Shown here: positions 27,925-37,029 of the stretch, in pieces
Layout of the letters: every line of letters begins with the position of its first letter
Numbering within the stretch: the stretch's first letter is position 1
Assembly (NCBI RefSeq): GCF_900099975.1
Contig: NZ_FNEI01000011.1
Span: forward strand, 62,001 to 126,000
Reading direction: 5' to 3'
Source: Arthrobacter cupressi
GTDB lineage: Bacteria > Actinomycetota > Actinomycetes > Actinomycetales > Micrococcaceae
DNA: 64,000 nt
Program-made: the position numbers and the translations under genes
Notes under the pieces: generated by a model
What the model was told of the DNA's origin: nothing
Seen by the model: only the letters and a program-made list of their open reading frames with translations
Database searches by the model: none

Positions 27925-28962
27925 GTGGCATTGGACTTTACGGCGATTGACTTCGAAACGGCCAACGGCTTCCGGGGATCACCGTGTTCGGTGGGGCTGA
28001 GCAAGGTCCGGGGCGGCGTGGTGGTCGAGGAGGCATCCTGGCTGATGCGGCCGCCGGAGCACCATGACCACTTCGACTTCCACAACACCCGGATCCACGG
28101 GATCCGTGCCGAGGACGTGGCGGGGGCACCGCGCTTCGGCGAACTGTTCCCGGAGATTGCCGGCTTCATCGGGGACGACATCCTGGCCGCCCACAACGCA
28201 GCCTTCGACCTCGGCGTGATCCGTTCCGGCCTTGAAGTGTCCGGCCTGCCGGGTCCTGCGTACGACTACGTCTGCACGGTGATGCTGTCCCGCCGCTGCT
28301 ACTCCTTGGTCTCCAACTCCCTGCCCTACGCGGCCGAGGAGGCAGGGGTGCCCCTGGTCAACCACCACGACGCCTCGGAAGACGCCCGCGCCTGCGCCGG
28401 AATCCTCATCGATATCGCCCGCCGTAACCAGGCCAACAGCATCGCGGAACTCTACCTGTCGCTCGGCCTGGCCATTCCCACGCAACAGGCCGTCCGGCCC
28501 GGGGACGCCCTGTCCAAGCAGAGCCTCGCCGCCATCGCGGCCCGGGGGAGCGCCGGAGTGCTGGGCGCCGGAACCCGCAGGACCGCCGCGCCAGGAGGGG
28601 CCGCCGTCGGATCTTCCGCCCGGGGCTGGGCCGCCTGGCCCGAGGAGGGCCCCAACCCGGAGCCCAACCTGGCCGCCGAACCCGGCCATCCGTTGTTCGG
28701 GCAGACCGTAGTGTTCACCGGGGACCTGGCAATCGCCCGTCCCGAGGCCAAGCAGCGTGCCGCCGAGATGGGGGCGCGGCCCGAAAGCCGCGTGACCGGC
28801 CGGACAACTGTGCTCGTGGTGGGTGACGGCTTTGTGGCGGACGACCTTCGCAGCGGCAGGCTGACCGGCAAGGCCAAGCGCGTACTGGAACTGCACGGCC
28901 GGGGGCAGCAGATTGAGGTGCTCTCCGAAGGGGAGTTCCTGCAGATGGTCGGCGGCGCCTGA
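27925..28962 (+). CDS. DnaQ-like 3'-5' exonuclease with C-terminal BRCT domain
   Basis: A 345-aa two-domain protein. The DEDDh exonuclease core spans about residues 1-165: Exo I DFET (Asp9, Glu11), Exo II HNAAFD (Asp95), and Exo III HHDASED (His148, Asp153). A Pro/Ala-rich linker (about 200-250) joins it to a BRCT domain (about 255-345) with GQTVVFTGDL and TTVLVVGDG. BRCT domains in bacteria are otherwise best known from DNA ligase, so this protein probably works at nicks or ends. GTG start. Confidence 0.9.
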   Translation: MALDFTAIDFETANGFRGSPCSVGLSKVRGGVVVEEASWLMRPPEHHDHFDFHNTRIHGIRAEDVAGAPRFGELFPEIAGFIGDDILAAHNAAFDLGVIRSGLEVSGLPGPAYDYVCTVMLSRRCYSLVSNSLPYAAEEAGVPLVNHHDASEDARACAGILIDIARRNQANSIAELYLSLGLAIPTQQAVRPGDALSKQSLAAIAARGSAGVLGAGTRRTAAPGGAAVGSSARGWAAWPEEGPNPEPNLAAEPGHPLFGQTVVFTGDLAIARPEAKQRAAEMGARPESRVTGRTTVLVVGDGFVADDLRSGRLTGKAKRVLELHGRGQQIEVLSEGEFLQMVGGA

Positions 28963-29019
28963 GCGCTGCCGCCGTTTCATACGGCGCAACAATGCTTCCC
29001 ATGCCCGGACAGGCGTCCC

Positions 29020-29025
29020 TAGCCT
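29020..29025 (+). promoter_or_regulatory. -10 box of the DUF4395 gene
   Basis: TAGCCT ends six bases before ATG 29032; the bases up to the start (TGAACC) are the same as before the DM13 gene at 52215. Confidence 0.5.
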
Positions 29026-29031
29026 TGAACC

Positions 29032-29556
29032 ATGTCCGAGCAGAGCACAGCCCAGCAAGGCTCCGGAACCATCCCTGGCCGAGGGATCTTCGCCTTCCCC
29101 AACCCCGTCAACGAGTTTGCGGCGAGGATCACCGCCGCGCTCGTCGTGGTGGCGGCGGTGGCCACCCTCGCCACCGGCTTCGGACCCGGGCTGGTCCTGA
29201 TCGCCGCCGGATTCTGGCTCCGGGTGCTGTTCGGGCCGCGGATCTCACCGTTCGCCCTGCTGTCGGTCAAGGTCCTTGCGCCCCGGATCGGGCGCGCAAA
29301 GTTGGTGCCTGGCCCGCCCAAGCGCTTCGCCCAGGGCATCGGAGCCGGGCTGAGCACCGTTGCGGCAGCCTTGTACTTCCTTGGGTTCGCGCCGGCGGCC
29401 TGGGTCCTGCTGGGCGTACTGATTGTGGCGGCATCCTTGGAAGCGTTTGCCGGCTTCTGCCTTGGATGCGCGATCTTCGGCCTCCTGCAGCGCCGCGGCC
29501 TCATCCCCGAGTCCGTCTGCGAGGCCTGCAACAACATCGAGCTGCGCCGGCTCTGA
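29032..29556 (+). CDS. DUF4395 membrane protein
   Basis: A 174-aa integral membrane protein with about four helices (roughly 32-65 and 105-155). The family pattern FCLGCAIFG and a C-terminal CEACNN give two close cysteine pairs. DUF4395 proteins are often found near thiosulfate sulfurtransferase or thioredoxin genes, so a redox or sulfur role has been guessed; nothing in this neighbourhood supports it directly. Converges with the ADP-ribosylglycohydrolase gene with only six bases between stops. Confidence 0.85.
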   Translation: MSEQSTAQQGSGTIPGRGIFAFPNPVNEFAARITAALVVVAAVATLATGFGPGLVLIAAGFWLRVLFGPRISPFALLSVKVLAPRIGRAKLVPGPPKRFAQGIGAGLSTVAAALYFLGFAPAAWVLLGVLIVAASLEAFAGFCLGCAIFGLLQRRGLIPESVCEACNNIELRRL

Positions 29557-29562
29557 CGCGGA

Positions 29563-30651
29563 CTAGCCCAGCGTGACGGCGATCAGCCGCTCGCCCATGC
29601 CGCGGATCAGTTCCGGCGCTTCCAGCTCGGCGAGCCAGTCTGCGGGAAGGGCTTCCTCGCCATAGCGGGCGCCCAGGATGTTCCCGGCGATGGACGCCGT
29701 GGAATCGCTGTCCCCGCTGTGGTTGAGCGCCAGGGCCACGGCTTTGCGGAAGTGCGCGGCGGGATCCTGCCCGCCGGCGTCCGTTGCCAGGACCGCATAG
29801 AGCCCGACGGCGAGGGCCTCCTCGGCGACCCAGCCCTCACCCAGTTGCCCCACCAGTTCCTCCGGGCTGAGTGCGGCGCCCGCCGGCAGTTCCCGCGCTG
29901 TGAGTTCCAGCGCACGGCGCAGCCGCTTTACCAGGTCGGGGTCGGCGTCGGGCAGGTTCTCTACCACCTCCAGGGCATGCTGCGCGGCGTCCCGGACCTC
30001 CGCGCCGGCCATGATCCGGTGGATCAGCACGCTGAAGGCGGCCGCGCTTTGCCGCGCCGAGGGATGCCCGTGCGTCAGTGAGGCGGCGCCGGCGCTGAGC
30101 TTGTAGACGGCGGCCTCCCCGATGTGCGGGATGAGCCCGAACGGTGCCGAACGCATCACCGTGCCGCAGCCCTTCGAGTCGGGATTGACCGGCCGCGCCA
30201 CGGTGCCCATCTCACCGCCGGACAGTCCGCTAAGGCAGGCATTGCCCGGGGAGCGCCGGTGCCGCAGGACTTCATGGCCGTCGATCCAGCGGGGCTGGGG
30301 GACAGGGGCGGAGGACGGGGTCTCCACGCCCTGGGTGGCGAGCCAACGGAGGTAGGCCAGCCAGAGGCAGGCGGTCTCATCGGCGGCCACGCCGTCGTTG
30401 GCCCATTCGAGCGCCTCCAGCAACCCGTCGACCGTGTACAAGGTCATCTGGGTGTCGTCCGAAAAGTGGCTGCCGCCGTCGAGCTGTCCGAAGGAGGTGA
30501 GCCCCTCGGCACCGAAACGGGCGCGGATGGTGTCGATCGGATCGAATTCCACGGCGTAGCCGAGGGAGTCGCCCAGGGCGCCGCCAAGCAGGCAGCCCAG
30601 GATCCGGGACTGCGGGGTGGGCGCGGAGGAAGTCACAGGGGGAACGCTCAT
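29563..30651 (-). CDS. ADP-ribosylglycohydrolase family protein
   Basis: The 362-aa protein belongs to the DraG/ARH family that removes ADP-ribose from proteins or small molecules. Metal-site motifs are intact: GCLLGGALGDSLGYAVEF, SHFSDDTQMT, and NHSGDSDSTASIAGN near the C-terminus. ATG 30651 is supported by a TAGATT box seven bases upstream; a longer frame to 30705 would pass through the promoter. No partner ADP-ribosyltransferase is visible nearby, so the target is unknown. Confidence 0.9.
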   Translation of the reverse strand: MSVPPVTSSAPTPQSRILGCLLGGALGDSLGYAVEFDPIDTIRARFGAEGLTSFGQLDGGSHFSDDTQMTLYTVDGLLEALEWANDGVAADETACLWLAYLRWLATQGVETPSSAPVPQPRWIDGHEVLRHRRSPGNACLSGLSGGEMGTVARPVNPDSKGCGTVMRSAPFGLIPHIGEAAVYKLSAGAASLTHGHPSARQSAAAFSVLIHRIMAGAEVRDAAQHALEVVENLPDADPDLVKRLRRALELTARELPAGAALSPEELVGQLGEGWVAEEALAVGLYAVLATDAGGQDPAAHFRKAVALALNHSGDSDSTASIAGNILGARYGEEALPADWLAELEAPELIRGMGERLIAVTLG

Positions 30652-30658
30652 GCCTGTA

Positions 30659-30664
30659 AATCTA
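30659..30664 (-). promoter_or_regulatory. -10 box of the ADP-ribosylglycohydrolase gene
   Basis: TAGATT on the minus strand ends seven bases before ATG 30651. Confidence 0.55.
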
Positions 30665-30725
30665 CCGTGGCGCACGGTGCCGGGACCGCGCTGGTACGGT
30701 GGCACACGGGAAGAGGAGGACGCAG

Positions 30726-31082
30726 ATGCGTGAACCCGAGTGGCGCAAAACCGGCAAAACCCCGGACTACCGTTTTTCGCTGGCGAATGAACGGACCTTC
30801 CTCGCCTGGATCAGGACGTCCCTGGCACTGCTCGCCGGCGCCGTTGCGATCGACCAGCTTGCCCCGAACATTGCCCCGCACACCGTACGCATCGTCCTGT
30901 GCCTCATGCTTGCCCTGGTGGGCGCGGGGCTGGCCGTCATGGCCTACCGCCGCTGGGGCCTCATGGAGGCAGCCATGCGCCAGGACCAGGCGCTGCCCTT
31001 TTCCCGCCTGCTGCTGGCCATGACGATCGTGGTGGCGGTGGCGGCTTTCGTTTTTGCAGTGCTGATCCTGGTGGCCAGGTGA
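30726..31082 (+). CDS. DUF202/YidH family membrane protein (first of pair)
   Basis: A 118-aa protein with the DUF202 signature near the N-terminus (RFSLANERTFLAWIRTSLALL) and three membrane helices (about 35-52, 60-80 and 95-117). Function of the family is not established. AGGAGGA lies about six bases before ATG 30726, so this one has a leader, unlike many neighbours. The stop overlaps the next DUF202 gene (GTGA). It is divergent from the ADP-ribosylglycohydrolase. Confidence 0.87.
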   Translation: MREPEWRKTGKTPDYRFSLANERTFLAWIRTSLALLAGAVAIDQLAPNIAPHTVRIVLCLMLALVGAGLAVMAYRRWGLMEAAMRQDQALPFSRLLLAMTIVVAVAAFVFAVLILVAR

Positions 31083-31459
31083 GCCCCGCCGTCCGGGACC
31101 CCGGGCTGCAGGCAGAGCGCACCACCTTGTCGTGGCGCCGCACCCTGCTCACGCTGCTGGTGGCGGACCTGTTCGTCTGGCGCAGTTGGCTCTCTGCTGC
31201 AGCCGGCGACGGCGGCACTCCAGGAGCGTTCTACCAGGGACTCTGCGCGGCCGCCGCAGCCGCGGCGACCATCGTGCTGGGGTGTGTCGTCTGGGCAAGG
31301 TCGAACCAGTTGCGCGGCGCGGGCCGGTTGCGCGGCCAGGCCAACAGCCTCGCTCCCGCGGGTGCCGCCGCGCCGTCCGCGGCAATGATGCGGCTGTGCA
31401 CGCTGGCTGTACTGGTCCTGGGAGCCGCCGCGCTCGCGGCCGTGGCGCTGGGGCACTAA
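31079..31459 (+). CDS. DUF202 family membrane protein (second of pair)
   Basis: A 126-aa companion to the preceding protein. The signature is shortened (LQAERTTLSWRRTLLTLLVADLFVWR) but clear, with three membrane segments. It differs strongly in sequence from the first gene, so they are not a recent duplication; they probably form a hetero-oligomer. GTG 31079 overlaps the upstream stop. Confidence 0.83.
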   Translation: MSPAVRDPGLQAERTTLSWRRTLLTLLVADLFVWRSWLSAAAGDGGTPGAFYQGLCAAAAAAATIVLGCVVWARSNQLRGAGRLRGQANSLAPAGAAAPSAAMMRLCTLAVLVLGAAALAAVALGH

Positions 31460-31652
31460 CGCTCCTCCCAACTTCGCACGCTCAGTTCGGGGCCCGGTGT
31501 CCTCTGTTAGCATTCAGGAACTGTCCAGAATCGGCTGGCAGGATGCAGGAGGCGAATGGCCTCTCCCTGTTCCGCGCTTGCCCCTGAATGGACCCGTGTC
31601 CGGGGGATGCCACCCGACAGGACACCCCCCCTACGCGAAGGACTTCCCAGAA
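31460..31652 (+). promoter_or_regulatory. Long structured leader region before the aquaporin gene
   Basis: This 193-base gap has a GTGTCC (31596-31601)/GGACAC (31620-31625) pair closing an 18-base loop, and several G-rich and C-rich runs. An AGGAGG precedes an out-of-frame ATG at 31556, which opens a frame running into the aquaporin gene and looks like a shadow. I cannot match it to a known riboswitch. Confidence 0.35.
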
Positions 31653-32609
31653 ATGACCTCAGTTGTGTCCGCTTCCCGCTCCGGCAGCACCCGCCTGCTT
31701 GCCCGGGCAGCCGCAGAGGCCCTGGGAACCCTGTTCCTCGTGGTGATTGCGCTCGGGGTTCCGTTGTTTGCCGTACCGCAGTTGAACCCGCTTCCGGATT
31801 CCTTGGCCGCCGGCCTGGCCGTCACGGCTGCGATGCTTGCCTTCGGGGCCGTGTCCGGCGGGCACTTCAACCCGGCCATCACCGTGGGTACCATGATCGC
31901 CGGCAGGACGCGCTTCGCTGACGGACTGGCCTACCTTGCGGCGCAGCTGATCGGCGGCATCCTGGGCGCCTTTGTCCTTTTCGCGGTTGTCCTGAGCCTT
32001 TCGAATATCAGCGACAGCCGGGCCGCGTTCGACACCGTGGCCTCGGGCTTCGGCGAGCATTCGGTGATCAAGGTCCAGTTGGCCGGCGCCCTGCTGGTCG
32101 AGGTGCTCGGTGCCGCGCTGCTGGTGGCCATCTACCTCGGGGCCAGCCTGGGACGGAAAAGCGCCGCGCTGTCCGCTCCGCTTGCCGTCGGGCTGACCGT
32201 GGCCGTACTCCTCCAGCTTGGCCAGTCGATGGGTAACCTCGCGTTCAACCCCGCCCGCGCTACGGCCGCTGCGCTCTTCTCCACCGGCTGGGCTGCCGGC
32301 GGACTTTGGCTGTTCTGGGTGGCCCCGCTGATGGGCGCTGCCATTGCGGGCCTGGTGTTCCGCGGCTTCGGCCTCCTCCCGGCCCCGGAAACAGCAGCCG
32401 GCGAAGCCGTTCCTGACGAGGCGGCTTCTGACGATGACGCGCTTGACGGGGGCGCTCCCGAGGGGGACGACAATGAAGACGGCCCCAACGGGGGAGCAGA
32501 GCCCGACGGCGGCGACGCCCCGGCGGAAACCGCCCGGCGGGACACTGCCGCGCGGGACGCTGCCCAGCGGGATGAGGCCCGCGACTTCTTCGACGGCAAT
32601 CGGGACTGA
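31653..32609 (+). CDS. Aquaporin / MIP family channel with long acidic tail
   Basis: A six-helix channel (318 aa) with both NPA motifs, GGHFNPAIT (NPA at 73-75) and FNPARATA (199-201). The residue spacing suits a water rather than a glycerol channel, but this is weak evidence. After about residue 240 a 75-residue cytoplasmic tail rich in Asp, Glu, Gly and Pro ends in ARD/QRDEARD repeats; this is far longer than usual. GAAGGA lies about 11 bases before ATG 31653. Confidence 0.9.
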   Translation: MTSVVSASRSGSTRLLARAAAEALGTLFLVVIALGVPLFAVPQLNPLPDSLAAGLAVTAAMLAFGAVSGGHFNPAITVGTMIAGRTRFADGLAYLAAQLIGGILGAFVLFAVVLSLSNISDSRAAFDTVASGFGEHSVIKVQLAGALLVEVLGAALLVAIYLGASLGRKSAALSAPLAVGLTVAVLLQLGQSMGNLAFNPARATAAALFSTGWAAGGLWLFWVAPLMGAAIAGLVFRGFGLLPAPETAAGEAVPDEAASDDDALDGGAPEGDDNEDGPNGGAEPDGGDAPAETARRDTAARDAAQRDEARDFFDGNRD

Positions 32610-32700
32610 ACAGGACATACGAGGGGCGGCCTTTCCGGGGGGAGTACCCCGGTTCCGCCGTGTCGGCGGGCCGCTGGCCAATAATGTCGGTGCCGCCACC

Positions 32701-32706
32701 TAGCTT
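32701..32706 (+). promoter_or_regulatory. -10 box of sbcD-sbcC
   Basis: TAGCTT ends six bases before ATG 32713. Confidence 0.5.
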
Positions 32707-32712
32707 GGAAAC

Positions 32713-33966
32713 ATGAGGCTTCTTCACACATCGGACTGGCATCTGGGCCGCTCCTTCCACGGTGTCGGCATGCTGGACGCCCAGCGCGCGTTCATTGCCC
32801 AACTGGTGGACTTCGTCCGTGAGCAGTCCGTGGACGTGGTGCTGATCGCCGGAGACGTCTACGACCGCGCCTTGCCCGGCCTGGACGTCGTCAAGCTGCT
32901 GGACGAAGCCCTGGTGGGCATCACCGGAGCCGGTGCGCAGGTTGTCCTTACCAGCGGAAACCACGACTCCGCCATCCGCCTTGGTTTCGCCTCACGGCTG
33001 CTGGAACGCGGGGGAGTCCACTTGCGCACCCGGGTCGAGGAGCTTGACTCCCCGGTGCTGTTTTCCTTGGGCGAAGAGGGTCCGCGGGTGGTCGGCGCCG
33101 CGGAAGACCCCGGTGGCCACGCTGGACGGGATCACTCAGGGCCCGATCATCCAGGACCGGATCATCCTGGAGCGTTGCTCGCCGTCTACGGGATTCCTTA
33201 CCTTGAACCGCGGCTCGTGGCAGGAAAACTCAAGGCCGCCGCCCACCATTTCGACGTCACCCGGGCGGCCGTGGAACGCATCCGGGCGGACCTCGCGGCA
33301 CGGCGCGGTGCCACGTCCGTGCATGCGGTGGTCCTCGCCCACACCTTCGCAAGCGGCGGGATCACCTCGGACAGCGAACGCGAGTTGAGTATCGGCGGGC
33401 TTGGCGCCGTCCCCTTGGACCTGTTCGAAGGTTTTGCCTACACGGCACTGGGCCATCTCCACGGCCGGCAGGAACTTGCGCCGAATGTTCGCTACTCCGG
33501 CTCGCCGCTGGCGTACTCCTTTTCCGAATCAAAACACCGGAAGGGCGCTTGGCTTCTTGACGTCGGCCCGGACGGACTTGCGGGCGTCACCGAGGTCCTG
33601 TGGCAGGCCCCGCGTGAACTCGCCGTCCTGCGCGGCCGGCTGGCCGAACTCCTGGAATCACCGGAGCTGTCCTGGGCCGAATCTGCCTACTGCCAAGTCA
33701 CCCTGACCGATCCCGTACGCCCGCCCCAGGCCATGGAACAACTTCGCACCCGCTTTCCGGACACCCTGGTTCTTGGCTTCGAACCCGAGGGCGGCGCGGA
33801 AAAGGGCAAGATCAGCTACAGCAGCCGAGTGGCCGGGGCGCAGGACGACCTCGGGGTGTGCTGCGGCTTCCTGGACCATGTCCGCGGGCGCGCGGCAGGC
33901 GACCAGGAGACGGCGGCGCTCCGGGAAGCACTGGAAGCGGTCCGCCTGGAAGGAGCAGAGCTGTGA
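32713..33966 (+). CDS. sbcD: Exonuclease SbcCD subunit D (Mre11-like)
   Basis: SbcD is the nuclease of the SbcCD complex, which cuts hairpins and protein-blocked DNA ends. Phosphoesterase motifs are in order: HTSDWHLG (residues 5-12), AGDVYDRA, TSGNHD, VLAHTF and LGHLHG. The 417-aa length fits. A His/Asp/Pro-rich insertion lies near residues 135-155. The gene overlaps sbcC by GTGA, so the two subunits are translated together. Confidence 0.95.
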   Translation: MRLLHTSDWHLGRSFHGVGMLDAQRAFIAQLVDFVREQSVDVVLIAGDVYDRALPGLDVVKLLDEALVGITGAGAQVVLTSGNHDSAIRLGFASRLLERGGVHLRTRVEELDSPVLFSLGEEGPRVVGAAEDPGGHAGRDHSGPDHPGPDHPGALLAVYGIPYLEPRLVAGKLKAAAHHFDVTRAAVERIRADLAARRGATSVHAVVLAHTFASGGITSDSERELSIGGLGAVPLDLFEGFAYTALGHLHGRQELAPNVRYSGSPLAYSFSESKHRKGAWLLDVGPDGLAGVTEVLWQAPRELAVLRGRLAELLESPELSWAESAYCQVTLTDPVRPPQAMEQLRTRFPDTLVLGFEPEGGAEKGKISYSSRVAGAQDDLGVCCGFLDHVRGRAAGDQETAALREALEAVRLEGAEL

Positions 33967-36900
33967 GGATCCACCGCCTGGAAATCGAAGCCTTCGGGCC
34001 GTTTGCCGACGTCCAGACCATCGATTTCGACCAACTCGGCGCCCAGGGCCTGTTCCTGCTGAACGGTGCCACCGGTGCCGGCAAAACCAGTGTGCTGGAC
34101 GCCATCTGCTTTGCGCTCTACGGCTCGGTGCCCGGGGCACGCCAGGACGGCAAGAGGTTGCGTAGTGACCACGCGGGTCCCGCAGCCGAGCCGCGCGTGG
34201 TCTGCGAATTCTCCGCCCGCGGACGGCGCTTCGAAGTCACGCGCTCTCCGGCCTGGGACCGCCCCAGTGCCCGCGGACGCAAAGGCTTCACCACCCAGCA
34301 GGCCAAGACCCTGCTCCGTGAATATACGGGCGGTTCGTGGGAAGAGAAGTCTTCCCGCAACGACGAAGCCGGCGCCGAAATCACCGAACTGCTGGGCATG
34401 GACCGTGAACAGTTCACCAGGGTGGTCATGCTTCCCCAAGGGGACTTCGCCGCGTTCCTGCGCTCCAAGGCAGCCGACCGCCTGGCCTTGCTACAGAAGC
34501 TGTTCGGGACAGCCCGGTTCGAAGCGCTCGAACAGCAACTCGGCCGTCAGGCACAGGATGCCCGCGCCGTCGTTGAAACGGAGGAGAACGGCCTGCGGTT
34601 GCTGATGCAGCGCGCGGAAGCGGAGTTCGCCGAGCTCGGAGCAGAGGCGGGAGCGGCTGCGCCGGAAACAGCGGACGGCGGTCAGCCCGGGCCTGCGCCC
34701 GAGCACCGGCTCTCTGATATGGAAGACGCCGCATGCGCCGAATTGGCAAGGCGCCGCCACGCAGCGGAAGCGGCGGAGGCCGGGAGGCTGCAGCTCGCGG
34801 ACAGGCTCCAGGCCGCACAGGAACGCAGCCGGCGGCACGCCAGATTCCGGGCCGCCGTCCTGCGCCGGGACGCACTCGCCGCGGACGCGGAGTCCAACCA
34901 GGAATCCAGGGAGAAGCTTGGCCGCCATGCGAAGGCCGCTGTGCTGGGCGGGCAACTGGACGGGATGGACAGGGCTAACGCTGCGCGTTCGGCCGCGACC
35001 GCGAAGTTGGCAGCCGCCCGGGAACGGCTTCAGGAAGCCGCCGCGGACAGTGGCGATCCCGCTGCGGCACTGGCGGAGGTTCAGGAGAAACTGGCTGTCC
35101 TGGACGCCCGGATCCCCGACGAACACCGGCTGCAGGACCTCGCCGCACGTCTCGCCGCACTTGGCACCGAACGGTCGCGGCGGGAGGCCGCCGTCGCGCT
35201 CCGGACCGCGGAACTGTCGGCCTTCCGCGAGGAAGCAGAGGGACTTGCCGCGCGGATCGCCCCGTTGGAAGGCAGGGCCGCGAGCCTCGAGCGGTGCGAG
35301 CAGGAGGCGGCCGCCGCGGCGGTTCTTGTGGAGACCATCGAAAGGTACGCCGGCGCCTTGCAGCAGGTCGCGTCCGCGGCAGAGCGGCACAGCGCCGCGC
35401 GGCACGACTCCCTGGAACTGCGCCAGCGTTGGCTCGACCTGCGCGAACTGCGTCTGCGGAATGCTGCGGCCGAGTTGGCGGACAAGCTGCAAGAGGGCGA
35501 GTCCTGCCCTGTCTGCGGCAGCTGCGAGCACCCGCAGCCGGCCCAGGCTGTCCTCTCCGGGCCCGCCCTGGCGGACGAAGAAAAAGCGGCCCACGAACTC
35601 TTCGAAACGAGCGATGCCACGGTGCGCCGCCTGGCGGGCGAACATGCCGCGGCGGAGCAGGAAGCGGCCGTGCTCGCGGCGCAAGGAGGAGACAGCGATC
35701 CGGAGGAGGTTGCGGACAGGCTCGCCGCAGCTGAGCAGTCCCTGGCCGGGGCGCGCGCGGCGGCGTCGGAACTCGCCGGGGTCAGGGCTGCGATTGAACG
35801 CCTCGGCACCGCGATCGCTGGAGCCGAGCAGGAACTCGCGCGCGCCGCCACTGAGGCGGCCCAGGCGGAGTCCACCGCCGCTGCGCTGGGCGAACAGCAC
35901 GCTGACCTGGAAACCACCCTTGCTGCACTGCGCGGCGGATTCGCCAGCCTGCGCGCCCGCATGGCAGATCTTGCCGAAGAGCAGTCGCTCCTCCAGGGAG
36001 TCGTTTCCGCCCGACAGCAGCTGGACCGGGCCGAGGAAGCATGCGCCGACGCCGGGGAGGCACTCGCGCAGGCCCTGCCAGCGGCAGGCTTCGCATCGGC
36101 GGAGGCGGCCCGCCGTGAACTCCTGGACGACGCCGAAGCCGCACGGCTTGATCGGCAGGTCCGGGAAGCAGACGAGGAAAGCGCACGGGTCGCGGAGCTC
36201 TTCGAATCGGAAGACCTCGTGCTGGCGGCCAAGGAAGCACAGGTGGGCGAATTCCCGCTGGGCGAAGAGGACCTCGCGGAGCTGGTCCGGGAGGCCGGCC
36301 GCAGCACGGAGTTCGCCCGCAGCCTCGACCTTGCCGCGGGCTTGGCCGCACGCACCGTGGATTCGCTGGCGTCGATCCGTTCCCGTTACGCGGCCGCCGC
36401 CGAGGCCGTCCACCTGCCCCGCGAGCGTGCCAGGATGCTCACCGCGTTGGCGGACACCGCCCGCGGGGCGGGGGATAACAGCTACAAGATGAGCCTCAAC
36501 AGCTATGTGCTGGCCGCGCGGCTTGAGCAGGTCGCCGACGCCGCGTCAGAGCGCCTTGTCGCCATGAGCGACGGCCGCTACACGCTTCGCCACACCGACG
36601 CCCGGGCCGCCCGCGGGCAGAAATCCGGCCTCGGCCTGGAAGTCGTCGACGAGTGGACCGGCCAGCACCGGGACACCGCCACCCTTTCCGGCGGCGAATC
36701 CTTCATGGCGTCCCTCTCCCTCGCCCTCGGGCTGGCGGACGTCGTGCAGCAGGAGGCAGGCGGGGTGGACATCGAAACCCTCTTCGTTGACGAGGGATTC
36801 GGCAGCCTGGACGAACAGGCCCTGGAACAGGTCATGGATGCCCTGGAAGGATTGCGCGACGGCGGCCGTGTGGTCGGCCTGGTCAGCCACGTGGCGGAAA

Positions 36901-36986
36901 TGAAACAGCGCATCTCGAGCCAACTGCAGGTGGAAAAAGGAAGGAACGGCTCCACGGTCCGGGTGCTGGAGGCCGACGTCCGGTAG
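33963..36986 (+). CDS. sbcC: Exonuclease SbcCD subunit C (Rad50-like ATPase)
   Basis: SbcC (1007 aa) is the SMC-like ATPase partner of SbcD. Walker A GATGAGKT is at residues 35-42. Long Ala/Glu-rich coiled-coil arms flank the zinc hook CPVCGSC (Cys515, Cys518). The C-terminal head has the signature LSGGESFMASL (about 909) and Walker B TLFVDEGFGSLDE (about 940). GTG 33963 overlaps the sbcD stop. Because of its composition the minus strand is also open for long stretches, but that is a shadow. Confidence 0.95.
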   Translation: MRIHRLEIEAFGPFADVQTIDFDQLGAQGLFLLNGATGAGKTSVLDAICFALYGSVPGARQDGKRLRSDHAGPAAEPRVVCEFSARGRRFEVTRSPAWDRPSARGRKGFTTQQAKTLLREYTGGSWEEKSSRNDEAGAEITELLGMDREQFTRVVMLPQGDFAAFLRSKAADRLALLQKLFGTARFEALEQQLGRQAQDARAVVETEENGLRLLMQRAEAEFAELGAEAGAAAPETADGGQPGPAPEHRLSDMEDAACAELARRRHAAEAAEAGRLQLADRLQAAQERSRRHARFRAAVLRRDALAADAESNQESREKLGRHAKAAVLGGQLDGMDRANAARSAATAKLAAARERLQEAAADSGDPAAALAEVQEKLAVLDARIPDEHRLQDLAARLAALGTERSRREAAVALRTAELSAFREEAEGLAARIAPLEGRAASLERCEQEAAAAAVLVETIERYAGALQQVASAAERHSAARHDSLELRQRWLDLRELRLRNAAAELADKLQEGESCPVCGSCEHPQPAQAVLSGPALADEEKAAHELFETSDATVRRLAGEHAAAEQEAAVLAAQGGDSDPEEVADRLAAAEQSLAGARAAASELAGVRAAIERLGTAIAGAEQELARAATEAAQAESTAAALGEQHADLETTLAALRGGFASLRARMADLAEEQSLLQGVVSARQQLDRAEEACADAGEALAQALPAAGFASAEAARRELLDDAEAARLDRQVREADEESARVAELFESEDLVLAAKEAQVGEFPLGEEDLAELVREAGRSTEFARSLDLAAGLAARTVDSLASIRSRYAAAAEAVHLPRERARMLTALADTARGAGDNSYKMSLNSYVLAARLEQVADAASERLVAMSDGRYTLRHTDARAARGQKSGLGLEVVDEWTGQHRDTATLSGGESFMASLSLALGLADVVQQEAGGVDIETLFVDEGFGSLDEQALEQVMDALEGLRDGGRVVGLVSHVAEMKQRISSQLQVEKGRNGSTVRVLEADVR

Positions 36987-36989
36987 AAT
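36984..36989 (+). promoter_or_regulatory. -10 box for the MFS exporter gene
   Basis: TAGAAT begins at the sbcC stop codon itself. A transcript from here would carry a leader of about 60 bases containing the MRTL mini-ORF. Confidence 0.45.
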
Positions 36990-37029
36990 GGCCGGGTTAC
37001 CCGGGTCGCGCGCATCGGGAGGAGGGACG

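Noticed and set aside
31460..31652. Riboswitch in the aquaporin leader
   Set aside because: I looked for B12, ydaO/c-di-AMP, glycine and ykoK type signatures and found none convincing; only simple inverted repeats.
31556..31921. 121-aa frame with AGGAGG upstream, before and within the aquaporin gene
   Set aside because: Overlaps the aquaporin start in another frame; Arg/Pro-rich with no conserved look. Probably chance, though the site is good.
34491..36413. 640-aa minus-strand frame across sbcC, plus other long frames there
   Set aside because: The Ala/Glu coiled coil of SbcC leaves the complementary frames open; only SbcC has family motifs.
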